Part shown: positions 16,680 to 25,611 of the stretch, one piece after another | Layout of the letters: every line of letters begins with the position of its first letter | Numbering within the stretch: the first letter of the stretch is position 1 | Notes under the pieces: generated by a model | Seen by the model: only the letters and a program-made list of their open reading frames with translations | Told to the model about the DNA's origin: nothing | The model's database searches: none | NCBI GenBank assembly: GCA_036258175.1 | Contig: DATAEE010000161.1 | Location: 1-64,000, forward strand | Reading direction: 5' to 3' | DNA: 64,000 nt | From: DATAEE01 sp036258175 | GTDB lineage: Bacteria > Acidobacteriota > Vicinamibacteria > Vicinamibacterales > 2-12-FULL-66-21 | Made by a program: the position numbers and the translations under genes

Positions 16680-17801
16680 ATGGCGACGCTCGCCGACGTC
16701 CTCGAAGCGCGGACGGCAGAGGCGGCGCCGGAGCTGGTCGAGTCAATCGACGGAAACCGGCTCCGCTGCTACGCGTGCGGCCATGCGTGTCCGATTCCCG
16801 AAGGACACGTCGGCGTTTGCAAAGTGCGGTTCAACCGCAACGGCCGGCTGCTCGTGCCCTGGGGATATGTCGGCGGCGTCCAGTGCGATCCCATCGAAAA
16901 AAAACCGTTCTTCCACGTCCGGCCGGGCGCGCTCGCGTTCAGCTTTGGCATGCTCGGCTGCGATCTGCACTGTTCCTACTGTCAGAACTGGGTCACGTCG
17001 CAGGCGCTCCGTGACCCGATGGCGGTGGCGCCGCCCACGGACGTCACGCCCGAGTCGCTCGTCGAGGACGCGCTGGCTCTGGGCGCGAAGATCGTCGTGT
17101 CGACGTACAACGAACCACTCATCACGAGCGAGTGGGCGGTCGCGATCTTCAAGGAAGCGAGAGCCGCCGGATTGATGACCGCTTACGTGTCGAACGGGAA
17201 CGGTACTGCCCGGGTGCTCGAGTACATCCGGCCCTGGATCGACTGCTACAAGATCGATCTCAAGAGCTTCGACGATCGACATTACCGCTCGCTCGGCGGC
17301 CGCATTCAGCCCATTCTCGACACGATCAAGGCTCTCCACGCCATGGGCGTCTGGATCGAGATCGTCACCCTGCTCATCTCCGGTTTCAACGACTCGGACG
17401 ACGAGCTCGAGCGCCTCGTGGCATTCGTAGCCGGGGTCTCGCCCGACATCCCCTGGCACGTGACGGCGTTCCACAAGGACTACAAGATGCGCGACCCCGC
17501 AGACACGACACCCGAGATGCTGATGCGGGCGGCTGACATCGGGCGGCGTGCAGGACTGCGTTACGTGTACGCGGGCAACTTGCCGGGGCGGGTTGGCGAT
17601 CTCGAGGATACGTGCTGCGCGTCGTGCGGCCAGCGGCTGGTCGAGCGGTTTGGGTACTTGATCCGCGATTATCGCGTAACGCCTAGTGGCTCATGTCCCT
17701 CGTGCGGCACGCCTGTTCCCGGTTTGTGGGGATCGGGGTTCGACGGACAAATCACGTCCCGTCCGTTTGTGCCCGGTACAAGAAGGTTCCGAACCCTGTA
17801 A
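16680..17801 (+). CDS. amrS: AmmeMemoRadiSam-system radical SAM enzyme (AmrS/PflA-like)
   Basis: The 373-residue protein is a radical SAM enzyme with the CxxxCxxC cluster motif in LGCDLHCSYCQNW (about residues 90-98). It also has an N-terminal cysteine motif (CYACGHACPI, then GVC) and a C-terminal pair of CxxC knuckles (CCASCG and CPSCG) like a zinc ribbon, giving the architecture of AmrS in the AmmeMemoRadiSam system. The Memo and AMMECR1 partner genes are not adjacent. Start ATG at 16680 is preceded by AGGTGG at an 11-base spacing. Its product is unknown in molecular detail; a role in modification chemistry is inferred from the family. Confidence 0.85.
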   Translation: MATLADVLEARTAEAAPELVESIDGNRLRCYACGHACPIPEGHVGVCKVRFNRNGRLLVPWGYVGGVQCDPIEKKPFFHVRPGALAFSFGMLGCDLHCSYCQNWVTSQALRDPMAVAPPTDVTPESLVEDALALGAKIVVSTYNEPLITSEWAVAIFKEARAAGLMTAYVSNGNGTARVLEYIRPWIDCYKIDLKSFDDRHYRSLGGRIQPILDTIKALHAMGVWIEIVTLLISGFNDSDDELERLVAFVAGVSPDIPWHVTAFHKDYKMRDPADTTPEMLMRAADIGRRAGLRYVYAGNLPGRVGDLEDTCCASCGQRLVERFGYLIRDYRVTPSGSCPSCGTPVPGLWGSGFDGQITSRPFVPGTRRFRTL

Positions 17802-17813
17802 GCGACAGTGTAG

Positions 17814-17833
17814 GCCCGACCTTTAGGTCGGGC
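17814..17833. repeat. Palindrome between convergent genes; possible bidirectional terminator
   Basis: GCCCGACC-TTTA-GGTCGGGC forms an 8-bp perfect stem with a 4-base loop in the 41-base gap between the AmrS and GlcD stop codons. There is no U-tract, so a protein-dependent terminator, mRNA-end stabiliser or REP-like repeat are all possible. It is related in shape but not sequence to the ACGAGGC family. Confidence 0.7.
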
Positions 17834-17842
17834 GTGCTCGGA

Positions 17843-19231
17843 TCACCCGGATGGTGGAAATATTTTCCCCGGGTTAAGGATCCCGTTCGGATCGAACGCC
17901 GCCTTCACGCGTTTCATCAGCGCGATCTCGTCGGGCGACAGCTCGATCGAAAGGTAGGGCGCCTTCGCGAAGCCGATGCCGTGCTCGCCGCTGATCGACC
18001 CTTCGAGCGCGACCACCGCTTCGAAAAGCGCGCGCTCGGCGTGGAGCGCACGCGCCTCCGCGTCCGGGTCCGCAGGACTGACCATGATGTTGACGTGAAT
18101 GTTGCCGTCGCCGACGTGCCCGAAACAGGGCATCGGCAGCCGGTAGTCGGCCTGCAGTCGCTTCACGAGCGCGATCAGCTCGGGCACGCGGCCCTTCGGC
18201 ACGACGACGTCGTGGTTGTGCTTGATAGGCGCGATCGTCTTGAGCGAGTGAGACAGTTCGCGCCGCACCCGCCACAAGTCGATGCGTTCCGCCTCGGAAT
18301 GTGAGCGCCGGACCTCGGTCGCGCCGGCGTCCCGGCAGGCCGACTCAACGCGCGCTGCCTCCCCTTGAACCAGCTCCGACAGCCCGTCCACTTCGATCAG
18401 CAGGAGCGCGCCTGTGCCCGGCGGGGCAAGCGTCGCCTCACCCAGATACGCGGACACCGCGTCGAGGCACTCGCCATCGACAAGCTCGAGCGCCGCGGGG
18501 ACCACGCGCGCACGAATGAGGCGCGTGACGGCGTCGACCGCCGACTCCACCGACGGGAACGTGGCGCGAAGTGCGGCCTGAACGGGAGGCTTCGGGATGA
18601 GGCGCAGAATGGCCTTCGTGATGATCGCCAGCGTCCCCTCGGACCCGATGAGGAGGTGCGTGAGGTCGTAGCCGACGACGTTTTTGACGACTTTGCCTCC
18701 GGTCTCGACGATCTCGCCGGTCGGCAGCACCGCTTCGAGTCCGAGGACGTACTGCTTGGTCGTCCCGTACTTGAACGCGCGAGGGCCGCCCGCGCACTCT
18801 GCGATGTTGCCACCGATCACGGACTGCCTGAGGCTCGCCGGATCAGGTGGGTAAAAGAGGCCGACCCGTTCAACGGCATCCTGGAGATCACCCGTGACCA
18901 CGTTCGGTTCGACAACGGCGATCAGGTTCGCCTCGTCGATTTCGAGAATCCGGTTCAAGCGCTCGAGCGACAGAACAACGCCGCCGAGGAGCGGGACGGC
19001 GCCGCCCGTGTAACCTGTCCCGCCGCCACGCGGGACGATCGGCACGCGCGCCTCGTTGCAGAGCCGCACGATGGCGGAGACCTCGGCGGTGGAACCCGGG
19101 AGGATGACGAGGTCCGGCGGTCGGCCCTTGCGGAGCGCATCGGCGCCGTAGACCTCGCGCGATGCCGGGTCGGATCGAACGAACGACGGACCAGTGATTG
19201 AGGTGACAGCCCGGACGAACGCGTCGGTCAC
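17843..19231 (-). CDS. glcD: FAD-linked oxidase (glycolate/D-lactate dehydrogenase GlcD family)
   Basis: The 462-residue protein has the PCMH/VAO FAD-binding fold: VPRGGGTGYTGGAVP pyrophosphate loop, the VIGGNIAECAGGPRAFKYG stretch, and a C-terminal FAD-oxidase domain with the GHVGDGNIHVN and EHGIGFAK motifs. This matches GlcD, the catalytic subunit oxidising glycolate, D-lactate or related 2-hydroxyacids. Partner GlcE and GlcF genes are absent here. The GTG start at 19231 overlaps the aminotransferase stop by four bases. A link between the two (2-hydroxyacid to 2-oxo acid to amino acid) is plausible inference. Confidence 0.9.
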   Translation of the reverse strand: MTDAFVRAVTSITGPSFVRSDPASREVYGADALRKGRPPDLVILPGSTAEVSAIVRLCNEARVPIVPRGGGTGYTGGAVPLLGGVVLSLERLNRILEIDEANLIAVVEPNVVTGDLQDAVERVGLFYPPDPASLRQSVIGGNIAECAGGPRAFKYGTTKQYVLGLEAVLPTGEIVETGGKVVKNVVGYDLTHLLIGSEGTLAIITKAILRLIPKPPVQAALRATFPSVESAVDAVTRLIRARVVPAALELVDGECLDAVSAYLGEATLAPPGTGALLLIEVDGLSELVQGEAARVESACRDAGATEVRRSHSEAERIDLWRVRRELSHSLKTIAPIKHNHDVVVPKGRVPELIALVKRLQADYRLPMPCFGHVGDGNIHVNIMVSPADPDAEARALHAERALFEAVVALEGSISGEHGIGFAKAPYLSIELSPDEIALMKRVKAAFDPNGILNPGKIFPPSG

Positions 19232-20424
19232 ACGACGGCGCCGGCGTGCGCGCGAACGAACTGAAGAATCCGCGTCGCGCCTTCCTGGAGACGATCGAGC
19301 GACGCCGCATACGAAATGCGGAGGTAGCCCGGAGCGTCGAACGCCTCGCCGGCGGTCAGAGCAACGCGCGCCTTGTCGAGCAGCGCCTGCGCGAGGTCGG
19401 CGGATGTCCGGAAGCCGTCTGGCGACAGCACGTCGCTGACGTCGATGAACAGGTAGAAGGCGCCGGACGGCTTGACGACCCGCAGCCTCGGATCGGCGGC
19501 GAGCCAGTCGCAGAGCTGATCGCGGCGCTGGCGGTACTCGTCCAGCATCTCCACGACGCACTCCTGCGGGCCGGTCAGCGCCGCGACCGCGGCCCGCTGC
19601 GCGATCGAGTTCGCGTTCGACGTCGCATTGCTCTGAATCGCGTTGCAGGCTTTGATCACTTCCGCCGGGCCGACGGCCCAGCCGCAGCGCCAGCCGGTCA
19701 TCGCGTAGGATTTCGAGGCCGATCCGCAGAGCACCGTGCAGTCGCGCAGGCGCGTGGCGAGCACACCAGGAAGATTGTGGGGCACGCGGTCGTAAATCAG
19801 CTGCTCGTAGCAGAGATCGAGCACGATCCAGATGCCGCGGCGTGCCGCCTCGCTGGCGATCGCGGCCAGATCATCCTCGCTCATCAGCGCGCCCGTCGGG
19901 TTGCCGGGCGAGTTGATGACGATCCCTTTTGTCCGCGGCGTCAACGCGTCGAGAAACATGCCGGCGTCGGGCCGGAACCCGTCCTCCATGTGAGTCCGAA
20001 CGATGACCGGCGTCGCGTCCGCGAGCTTTACTTGTTCGGGAATCGTCGGCCAGCCGGGCGCGTGCGTGATGACTTCGTCGCCCGCACCGAACAGGGCGAG
20101 GGTCGTGTTGTAGAGTGCCTGCTTTCCGCCGGCAGTGACGATCACTTCGGCCGGCGTGTAATCGATGCCGTAGTCGGCCCGATAGCGCGCGCAGACCGCG
20201 CTCCGCAGCTCCTCGATTCCCGCGTTGGTCGTGTATTTCGTGAAGCCCGCGTCGAGCGCGCGGCGCGCCGCGTCGACGACATGCGCCGGCGTCGGAAAGT
20301 CCGGCTCCCCCGCTCCCAGATCGACGATGTCGATTCCCTGGCGGCGGAGGCGCTCCGCCTCAGCGGCAACTTTCATCGTCGGCGACGGCGATACTGACTT
20401 CATTCGTTGCGAGAGCATCGGCAT
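19228..20424 (-). CDS. Class I/II PLP-dependent aminotransferase (AspC-like)
   Basis: The 398-residue enzyme is a fold-type I aminotransferase of the aspartate aminotransferase Igamma group. Seen are the substrate loop GAGEPDFPTP, NSPGNPTG, the PLP lysine in GSASKSYAMTGWR and an arginine-containing end (YLRISYA) for substrate carboxylate. It likely transfers the amino group between glutamate or aspartate and a 2-oxo acid in the cytoplasm. The first ATG at 20424 was kept; an internal ATG at 20403 would remove seven residues. It is the first gene of a coupled pair with glcD and lies downstream of coaD after an AT-rich spacer. Confidence 0.92.
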   Translation of the reverse strand: MPMLSQRMKSVSPSPTMKVAAEAERLRRQGIDIVDLGAGEPDFPTPAHVVDAARRALDAGFTKYTTNAGIEELRSAVCARYRADYGIDYTPAEVIVTAGGKQALYNTTLALFGAGDEVITHAPGWPTIPEQVKLADATPVIVRTHMEDGFRPDAGMFLDALTPRTKGIVINSPGNPTGALMSEDDLAAIASEAARRGIWIVLDLCYEQLIYDRVPHNLPGVLATRLRDCTVLCGSASKSYAMTGWRCGWAVGPAEVIKACNAIQSNATSNANSIAQRAAVAALTGPQECVVEMLDEYRQRRDQLCDWLAADPRLRVVKPSGAFYLFIDVSDVLSPDGFRTSADLAQALLDKARVALTAGEAFDAPGYLRISYAASLDRLQEGATRILQFVRAHAGAVV

Positions 20425-20431
20425 CTACTCG

Positions 20432-20512
20432 TTCATTGTGGATTTCTGATTGCTGATTGCTGACTAAACTTTAATTCCACCGTCCACATTCCACAATCAG
20501 CCAACGGGCCGG
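20432..20512. other. AT-rich intergenic spacer with CTGATTG repeats
   Basis: This spacer between coaD and the aminotransferase contains tandem ATTGCTG units (TCTGATTGCTGATTGCTGA) and a nearby ACAATCAGCC, markedly lower in GC than its surroundings. A similar AATCAGCAAT-rich tract fills the aroF-tyrA gap at 52013-52046. No promoter or terminator is obvious; they may be a neutral low-GC spacer family. Confidence 0.6.
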
Positions 20513-20513
20513 G

Positions 20514-21020
20514 CTAGGCCCTTCTCGTAGTTCCGGCAAGTTGTTTTTCGCGGAGCCGTGCCTCGACCCCGGGGGGAACCAATCCGGCGACAGAGCCGCC
20601 GAGCGCGACCACTTCCTTCACAAGCTTTGAGCTGACGTATGTGTACGGCTCGGCCGGCATCATGAACACCGTTTCGACCTCGCCGTTGAGGCGCCGGTTC
20701 ATTAGCGCCATTTGCATCTCGTACTCGAAGTCGGAGACCGCCCGGAGCCCGCGCACGATGACCTGTGCTTTCCTGCGGCGCACGTAGTCGACCAGCAGGC
20801 CATCGAACGTGTCCACCTCCACGTTCGAATGGGTGCGGAACGTTTCACGCGCGATCTCGACGCGCTCGGCGACGGTGAAGAGCGGCTTCTTTTCGAGGTT
20901 CAGCAGGAGCGCCACAACGATCCGATCGAAAAGGCGTGCGCCACGCTCGATGATGTCGACGTGGCCGTTGGTGATCGGATCGAAGGAGCCTGGGTAGACC
21001 GCGATGACGTCTTGTTTCAT
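20514..21020 (-). CDS. coaD: Phosphopantetheine adenylyltransferase
   Basis: The 168-residue protein matches CoaD of 160-170 residues, which forms dephospho-CoA from 4-prime-phosphopantetheine and ATP. The nucleotidyltransferase HxGH motif appears as the TNGH start (YPGSFDPITNGHVDI), and the ISSTxxR-like region is replaced by VSSKLVKE, as is typical of CoaD. The YVRRRKAQVIVRGLR segment is also conserved. Its ATG overlaps the rsmD stop by four bases, a gene order (rsmD then coaD) common across bacteria. Confidence 0.97.
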   Translation of the reverse strand: MKQDVIAVYPGSFDPITNGHVDIIERGARLFDRIVVALLLNLEKKPLFTVAERVEIARETFRTHSNVEVDTFDGLLVDYVRRRKAQVIVRGLRAVSDFEYEMQMALMNRRLNGEVETVFMMPAEPYTYVSSKLVKEVVALGGSVAGLVPPGVEARLREKQLAGTTRRA

Positions 21021-21550
21021 GTTGATCTGCGGCCGTAGAAAGAGAGCGCGCTGTCCCCCGACACCACCGTGCGGCGGCGCTCCAGCGGCCCGGCGCGCTC
21101 CGGTGGCGACTGTCGCCGCGCGTGCTCGAGCACCACGAGGCCGGTAGGCGCGGCGAGCGCACCCGCCGCCTCGAGCGCGGCTGACGGCTCTTCGTCGTAC
21201 GGCGGATCGAGCACGATGAGATCGAAGCCGCCCGGCACCGTCTCGCGGGTAAACTCAGCGCGGATAATAACATACCCTTCCGAGACGCCGCAGCGCTCGA
21301 GGTTCTCTTCGACGAGCGCCGCCGCGCGCTGATCGCGCTCGACGAAGACGACTTCGCGCGCGCCGCGGCTCAGCGCCTCGATGCCGACGGCGCCGGTGCC
21401 CGCGTACCCGTCGAGCACGCGTGCGTCCGTGACCGACGCGCCCAGAATGTTGAAGAGCGTCTCGCGAAGTTTATCGGAGGTCGGGCGCAAGCCGCTCCAC
21501 TTCGGTGACTGGAGGCGCCGGCCCTTCAGTGTGCCCGCTATTACGCGCAT
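21017..21550 (-). CDS. rsmD: 16S rRNA (guanine(966)-N2)-methyltransferase RsmD
   Basis: The 177-residue methyltransferase begins MRVIAGTLKGRRL with the expected motif GLRPTSDKLRETLFNIL, then the SAM loop LDGYAGTGAVGIEALSRGA and the catalytic DPPYDEE. It modifies G966 in 16S rRNA. Start ATG at 21550 was chosen from the family N-terminus. The stop overlaps coaD by four bases. Upstream, a 175-base repeat-rich region separates it from recG on the same strand, so cotranscription with recG is possible. Confidence 0.95.
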   Translation of the reverse strand: MRVIAGTLKGRRLQSPKWSGLRPTSDKLRETLFNILGASVTDARVLDGYAGTGAVGIEALSRGAREVVFVERDQRAAALVEENLERCGVSEGYVIIRAEFTRETVPGGFDLIVLDPPYDEEPSAALEAAGALAAPTGLVVLEHARRQSPPERAGPLERRRTVVSGDSALSFYGRRST

Positions 21551-21725
21551 CTCATTCGTGCCTCGGGGTTCGTGCCGCGTGCCTCGGGCAGTGCCTCGTG
21601 GCCTCGTGCCTCGGCTTGGTGCCACGACGCTCGAGGCGCCGAGGCACGAAGTACCGCCCGAGGTCCGTGGCACGAGGTACCGCCCGAGGCTCGAAGCACG
21701 AGTCCCGAGGCACGTATTCGGCTTG
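21551..21725. repeat. Repeat cluster: GTGCCTCG inverted units and a 26-bp tandem repeat
   Basis: Between rsmD and recG, GTGCCTCG occurs at 21558, 21579, 21591 and 21606, and its complement CGAGGCAC at 21640 and 21706. A 26-base tandem unit starting GCACGA recurs at 21644, 21670 and 21696, with GTACCGCCCGAGG at 21651 and 21677. The cluster could fold into large cruciform or hairpin structures. The units share GGCACGAGG with the palindromes at 1257 and 62314. No open reading frame here looks real. Confidence 0.85.
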
Positions 21726-23840
21726 TCATCCCACTCCGACGAGGCCGAAGCGGCGCGCCCACGTCGCTCCGACGAGCTCGACCGTCGCGCGCGCCTCGTC
21801 GCCTCGGTCGAGCCAGGCCGCGGCTTCGCGTCGCGCGTCCTCCATGAGCCGGTGGTCGCGAACCAAATCACCCATTCGCAGCGTAGGCATTCCTGACTGA
21901 CGTGTGCCGAAAAAATCTCCAGGCCCGCGAAGCTCGAGATCCTTCTCGGCAATGACGAACCCATCGGTGCTCGCGGCGATCGCTTTGAGTCTTGCCTGTC
22001 CCTGCTCGGTGAGCGGCGGCTGATACAACAGAATGCAGTGGGACTGGTGGTCGCCGCGGCCGACGCGGCCGCGCAGCTGGTGGAGCTGCGACAACCCGAA
22101 GCGCTCGGCGTGCTCGACGACCATGACGCTCGCGTTCGCCACGTCGACGCCTACTTCGATGACCGTCGTGGAGACGAGCACGTCGCGCTCGCCGCGGACG
22201 AACGCCTGCATCACGCGGTCCTTTTCCTCCTGCTTCAACCGGCCGTGCAGCAGCGCGACCCTGTACTCGGGGAACACCTCCTGGGTCAGGTGATCCGCCA
22301 TGGCGGTTGCAGCGCGGAGATCAATCTTTTCTGACTCCTCGACGAGCGGATAGACGACGTAGGCCTGTCGCCCTTCATCCAGCTTCTGCCGGATGAAGGC
22401 GTACACCTCATCACGCCGCGTTTCCGGCCGCACCGTCGTCAGGATCGGCTTGCGGCCGGGCGGCATGTCGGGAATCACCGACACGTCGAGGTCGCCGTAG
22501 GCCGTCAGCGACAACGTGCGCGGAATCGGCGTCGCGGTCATCACGAGCACGTCGGGATGCAGCCCCTTCGCGCGCAGCTCCGCGCGCTGGAGGACCCCGA
22601 AGCGATGCTGCTCGTCGATGACGACCAGGCCCAACGATCGAAATCCAACGCCTTCCTCTACCAGGGCGTGCGTGCCGATTGCCATGTGAATCGACCCGCC
22701 CGCCAGCTCGGCGAGCGCTTCCCGGCGTTGTCGCGCGGGCGTCGCCCCGGTGATGAGCGCGATCCGGAAACGAGATGACTCGAGGAGGCGGCGAATCGTG
22801 ATGTAGTGCTGATCGGCCAGGATTTCCGTCGGGGCCATGAACGCGACTTGCAGGCCGTTCTCCATCGCGACGAGCGCCGCTGTCAGCGCGACGATGGTCT
22901 TGCCGGAGCCGACATCTCCCTGCAGCAGGCGGTTCATCGGCTGCGGCCGCTGCATGTCTTCGACGATTTCCTTGATCGCCTGCCGCTGCCCCGGCGTGAG
23001 CCTGAACGGCAGGAGCGCGCGCGCCGCGTCGCGAATCTCGTCGGTGATCACGATTGGCTTCGGCTTCCGATCGGCGTCCGCGCGCCGCTTGCGCAGGAGA
23101 AGACCGGCCTGGAACAGAAAGAACTCTTCGAAAATCATCCGTACCTGCGCGGGCGATCGGAACCGGTTCAGGTCGTCGATCGAAGCCCCGGCGGGGGGAA
23201 AGTGCACCCCGGCAATCGCCTCGGCGAGCGGCGGTAGACTGCGCCGCCGCCGGACTTCCTCGGGCAGCGGGTCGCCGAGGTCCGCCGGCAGCCGCTCGAG
23301 CGCATGATGCACGATCGAGCGCTGCATCTTCGTGGTCAGCGTGCCGGTCTTCTCGTAGACAGGTACGATGCGGCCCGTGTGAATCGCATCTTCCTCGGGC
23401 CCGTCATCCCCCTCCTGCTTGACGATCTCGTACTGCGGATTGGTGAGCTGGTAGCCGCGGCCGCCGGTCAGCTCCAGCGTGCCGAACAGGATCACTTTCT
23501 GGCGCGGCTTGAACACATCTTTGAGAAACGGCTGATTGAGATACGAGACGCGCAGCGTACCGCTCGCGTCTTTCACGATCATGTCGAAGATCTTGAAGCC
23601 GGGTCGGCGCGTCGCGCGGACGCCGGCGCTGAGAACGTCGACCAGCAGAGATGCCGACTCCCCCGGCTTCAACTCGGCGATCATCCGGAACTGGCCGCGA
23701 TCTTCGTATCGAATCGGGAACCGGTACAACAGGTCTTCGACCGTCGCGAGGCCCACCCGCTGCAGGTCCGCCGCGCGACGGGGACCGACGCCTTTCAGGT
23801 ACTGAAGGGGTGTCCGGAGAAATTCCTCTGCCGAAGACAC
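21726..23840 (-). CDS. recG: ATP-dependent DNA helicase RecG
   Basis: The 704-residue helicase has the RecG order: N-terminal wedge/OB domain (LQYLKGVGPRRAADL, then YRFPIRYEDR), SF2 helicase motifs Walker A (LLQGDVGSGKT), DEQH box (VVIDEQHRFGV), motif III (TATPIPRT), and the C-terminal QLRGRVGRG and ELRGPGDFFGTRQSG region. It remodels stalled replication forks and Holliday junctions. The GTG start at 23840 begins SSAEEFLRTPLQ. It is divergent from the M28 peptidase gene and upstream of rsmD on the same strand. Confidence 0.97.
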   Translation of the reverse strand: MSSAEEFLRTPLQYLKGVGPRRAADLQRVGLATVEDLLYRFPIRYEDRGQFRMIAELKPGESASLLVDVLSAGVRATRRPGFKIFDMIVKDASGTLRVSYLNQPFLKDVFKPRQKVILFGTLELTGGRGYQLTNPQYEIVKQEGDDGPEEDAIHTGRIVPVYEKTGTLTTKMQRSIVHHALERLPADLGDPLPEEVRRRRSLPPLAEAIAGVHFPPAGASIDDLNRFRSPAQVRMIFEEFFLFQAGLLLRKRRADADRKPKPIVITDEIRDAARALLPFRLTPGQRQAIKEIVEDMQRPQPMNRLLQGDVGSGKTIVALTAALVAMENGLQVAFMAPTEILADQHYITIRRLLESSRFRIALITGATPARQRREALAELAGGSIHMAIGTHALVEEGVGFRSLGLVVIDEQHRFGVLQRAELRAKGLHPDVLVMTATPIPRTLSLTAYGDLDVSVIPDMPPGRKPILTTVRPETRRDEVYAFIRQKLDEGRQAYVVYPLVEESEKIDLRAATAMADHLTQEVFPEYRVALLHGRLKQEEKDRVMQAFVRGERDVLVSTTVIEVGVDVANASVMVVEHAERFGLSQLHQLRGRVGRGDHQSHCILLYQPPLTEQGQARLKAIAASTDGFVIAEKDLELRGPGDFFGTRQSGMPTLRMGDLVRDHRLMEDARREAAAWLDRGDEARATVELVGATWARRFGLVGVG

Positions 23841-23899
23841 TTCCGTGTGAGCTTACAATGCCCTTCGCTCTGGTGGTTACACCAAGCGTGGAGTTGCCG

Positions 23900-25528
23900 A
23901 TGCGAATGACACTCCTGCTCATCCTCCTGATGGCGTCGGCGTTGACGGCGCAGGACTCGGCGGCGCCACGGATCGAGTCGATCACGCAAGGCGATCTGCG
24001 CGCCGATCTCTTCTTTCTGGCTGGCGACGGCATGCGCGGGCGGCTGACGAATACGCCGGAAAACGCGCTGGCCGCCGATTGGATCAAGGCCAGGTTCGAG
24101 CGGCTCGGGTTGAAGCCGGCGGGGCCGGGCGGATCGTACGTTCAGTCGTACAACCTGATGACGGCGACCATCGGGGCGGAAAACCAGATCGAGATCAACG
24201 GCGCGTCCCGGCGCCGCGCCGGCCAGGACTTTTATCCGCTTCGATTCAGTTCCACGGGCAGCGTCACGGCGGACGTCGTGTTCGCCGGTTTCGGCATCAC
24301 GTCGCCCGAGCGGAAATACGACGACTTCGCGGGCGGCGCGATCAAGGGCAAGATCGCGCTCGTTATCGATCACGAGCCAGGTGAGCGAGACCCGAACAGC
24401 CCGTTCGACGGCGTTGTCACCGCGCAGGCCGCGAACCCGCTGCTGAAAGCGCTGGCAGCGCAGGAACACGGCGCGGTGGGCATCCTCTTCGTCGATGACG
24501 TCCACAACCATCCCGGCGAGGCAAACTTCGAGGCCAACGCGCGCAACTACTGGCCCGAACGCACGCCCCGGATTGACAACTTCACCCTCGCCGCGTGGAT
24601 GGAGAAAGTACGGATCCCCGCGGCACAGATCTCGCCGGCGCTTGCCGGTCAGATTCTGGCGGAGTCAGGCCGCACCCTGGAACAGCTTTCAACTGCCTCT
24701 GAGACCGAGCGCGGAATCACGCCAGTGGCGATTAATAGCGCGCGCGTAGAGATGACGACGTCGGTCGACCGTCACGTGGTCCCGGACCGCAACGTGCTGG
24801 CGGCGATCGAAGGCGCCGACGCCAAGCTAAAGGACGAATGGGTCGTCGTCTGCGCTCACATCGACCACAACGGCGCCGACGGGAACGAGATCTTCAACGG
24901 GGCCGACGACGATGGATCGGGAATCGTCGGGCTTCTGGAGATTGCCGAGGCCTGGACGCTCGCCGCTGCCGGCGGTCAGCGTCCCCGGCGCAGCGTGCTG
25001 TTCGCCGCCTGGAATTCCGAGGAACGTGGGCTGCTGGGCGCATGGGCCTACACGGAGCGGCCCACGGTCGCGCCGCTCGACCGGATCACGGCGGTGCTCA
25101 ACATGGACATGATCGGCCGCAACGAAGAAGTCCCGGTCGGGGGCGGGGCGCGGTTTCGCGGTCTCGATCTGCAGACCGCCGAGTCGAACCGGAACGCGAC
25201 CAACGTGATTGGCACGACCCGCAGCGCGAGTCTGAAAGCCGCGATCGAACGTGCGAACCGTTCGATCGGTCTCGAGCTCAAGTTCCGCTATGACAACAAC
25301 GCCTCGAATCTGATGCGGCGCAGCGATCACTGGCCGTTCCTGCAGCGTGGAGTTCCCGGAGTCTGGTTCCATACCGGTCTCCACCCCGACTATCACACCG
25401 TCTACGACCGGCCGGAGAAGATCAACTACGAGAAGATGGAAAAGGTCGCGAGGCTGGTGTACCAAACGAGCTGGAATCTTGCTGTGACTGAACGGACGCC
25501 GGGAATGACGAACGCAACCATGAAGTAG
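23900..25528 (+). CDS. Secreted M28 family metallopeptidase with PA domain
   Basis: The 542-residue precursor begins with a signal peptide (MRMTLLLILLMASALTAQ). A protease-associated insert follows (about 130-290), then the M28 zinc aminopeptidase domain with AHIDHNG, NGADDDGSG, NSEERGLLG, NMDMIGRN and HPDYHTVYD supplying the two zinc sites. It likely removes N-terminal amino acids from peptides in the periplasm or outside. GGAG lies six bases before the ATG; a longer frame exists upstream but overlaps recG and was rejected. A candidate -10 TACAAT lies just upstream. Confidence 0.93.
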   Translation: MRMTLLLILLMASALTAQDSAAPRIESITQGDLRADLFFLAGDGMRGRLTNTPENALAADWIKARFERLGLKPAGPGGSYVQSYNLMTATIGAENQIEINGASRRRAGQDFYPLRFSSTGSVTADVVFAGFGITSPERKYDDFAGGAIKGKIALVIDHEPGERDPNSPFDGVVTAQAANPLLKALAAQEHGAVGILFVDDVHNHPGEANFEANARNYWPERTPRIDNFTLAAWMEKVRIPAAQISPALAGQILAESGRTLEQLSTASETERGITPVAINSARVEMTTSVDRHVVPDRNVLAAIEGADAKLKDEWVVVCAHIDHNGADGNEIFNGADDDGSGIVGLLEIAEAWTLAAAGGQRPRRSVLFAAWNSEERGLLGAWAYTERPTVAPLDRITAVLNMDMIGRNEEVPVGGGARFRGLDLQTAESNRNATNVIGTTRSASLKAAIERANRSIGLELKFRYDNNASNLMRRSDHWPFLQRGVPGVWFHTGLHPDYHTVYDRPEKINYEKMEKVARLVYQTSWNLAVTERTPGMTNATMK

Positions 25529-25611
25529 CCCGGAAGAGGCATCCGCCCTTATCCTCCGCCTCATCCGTTCGCAGTGGCATTCCATTTGCTCCGTCTTCGC
25601 GCGCCTCGTCC

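Noticed and set aside
21551..21725. CRISPR-like array between rsmD and recG
   Set aside because: Repeats are degenerate, abutting and mixed in orientation, with no regular unique spacers and no cas genes.
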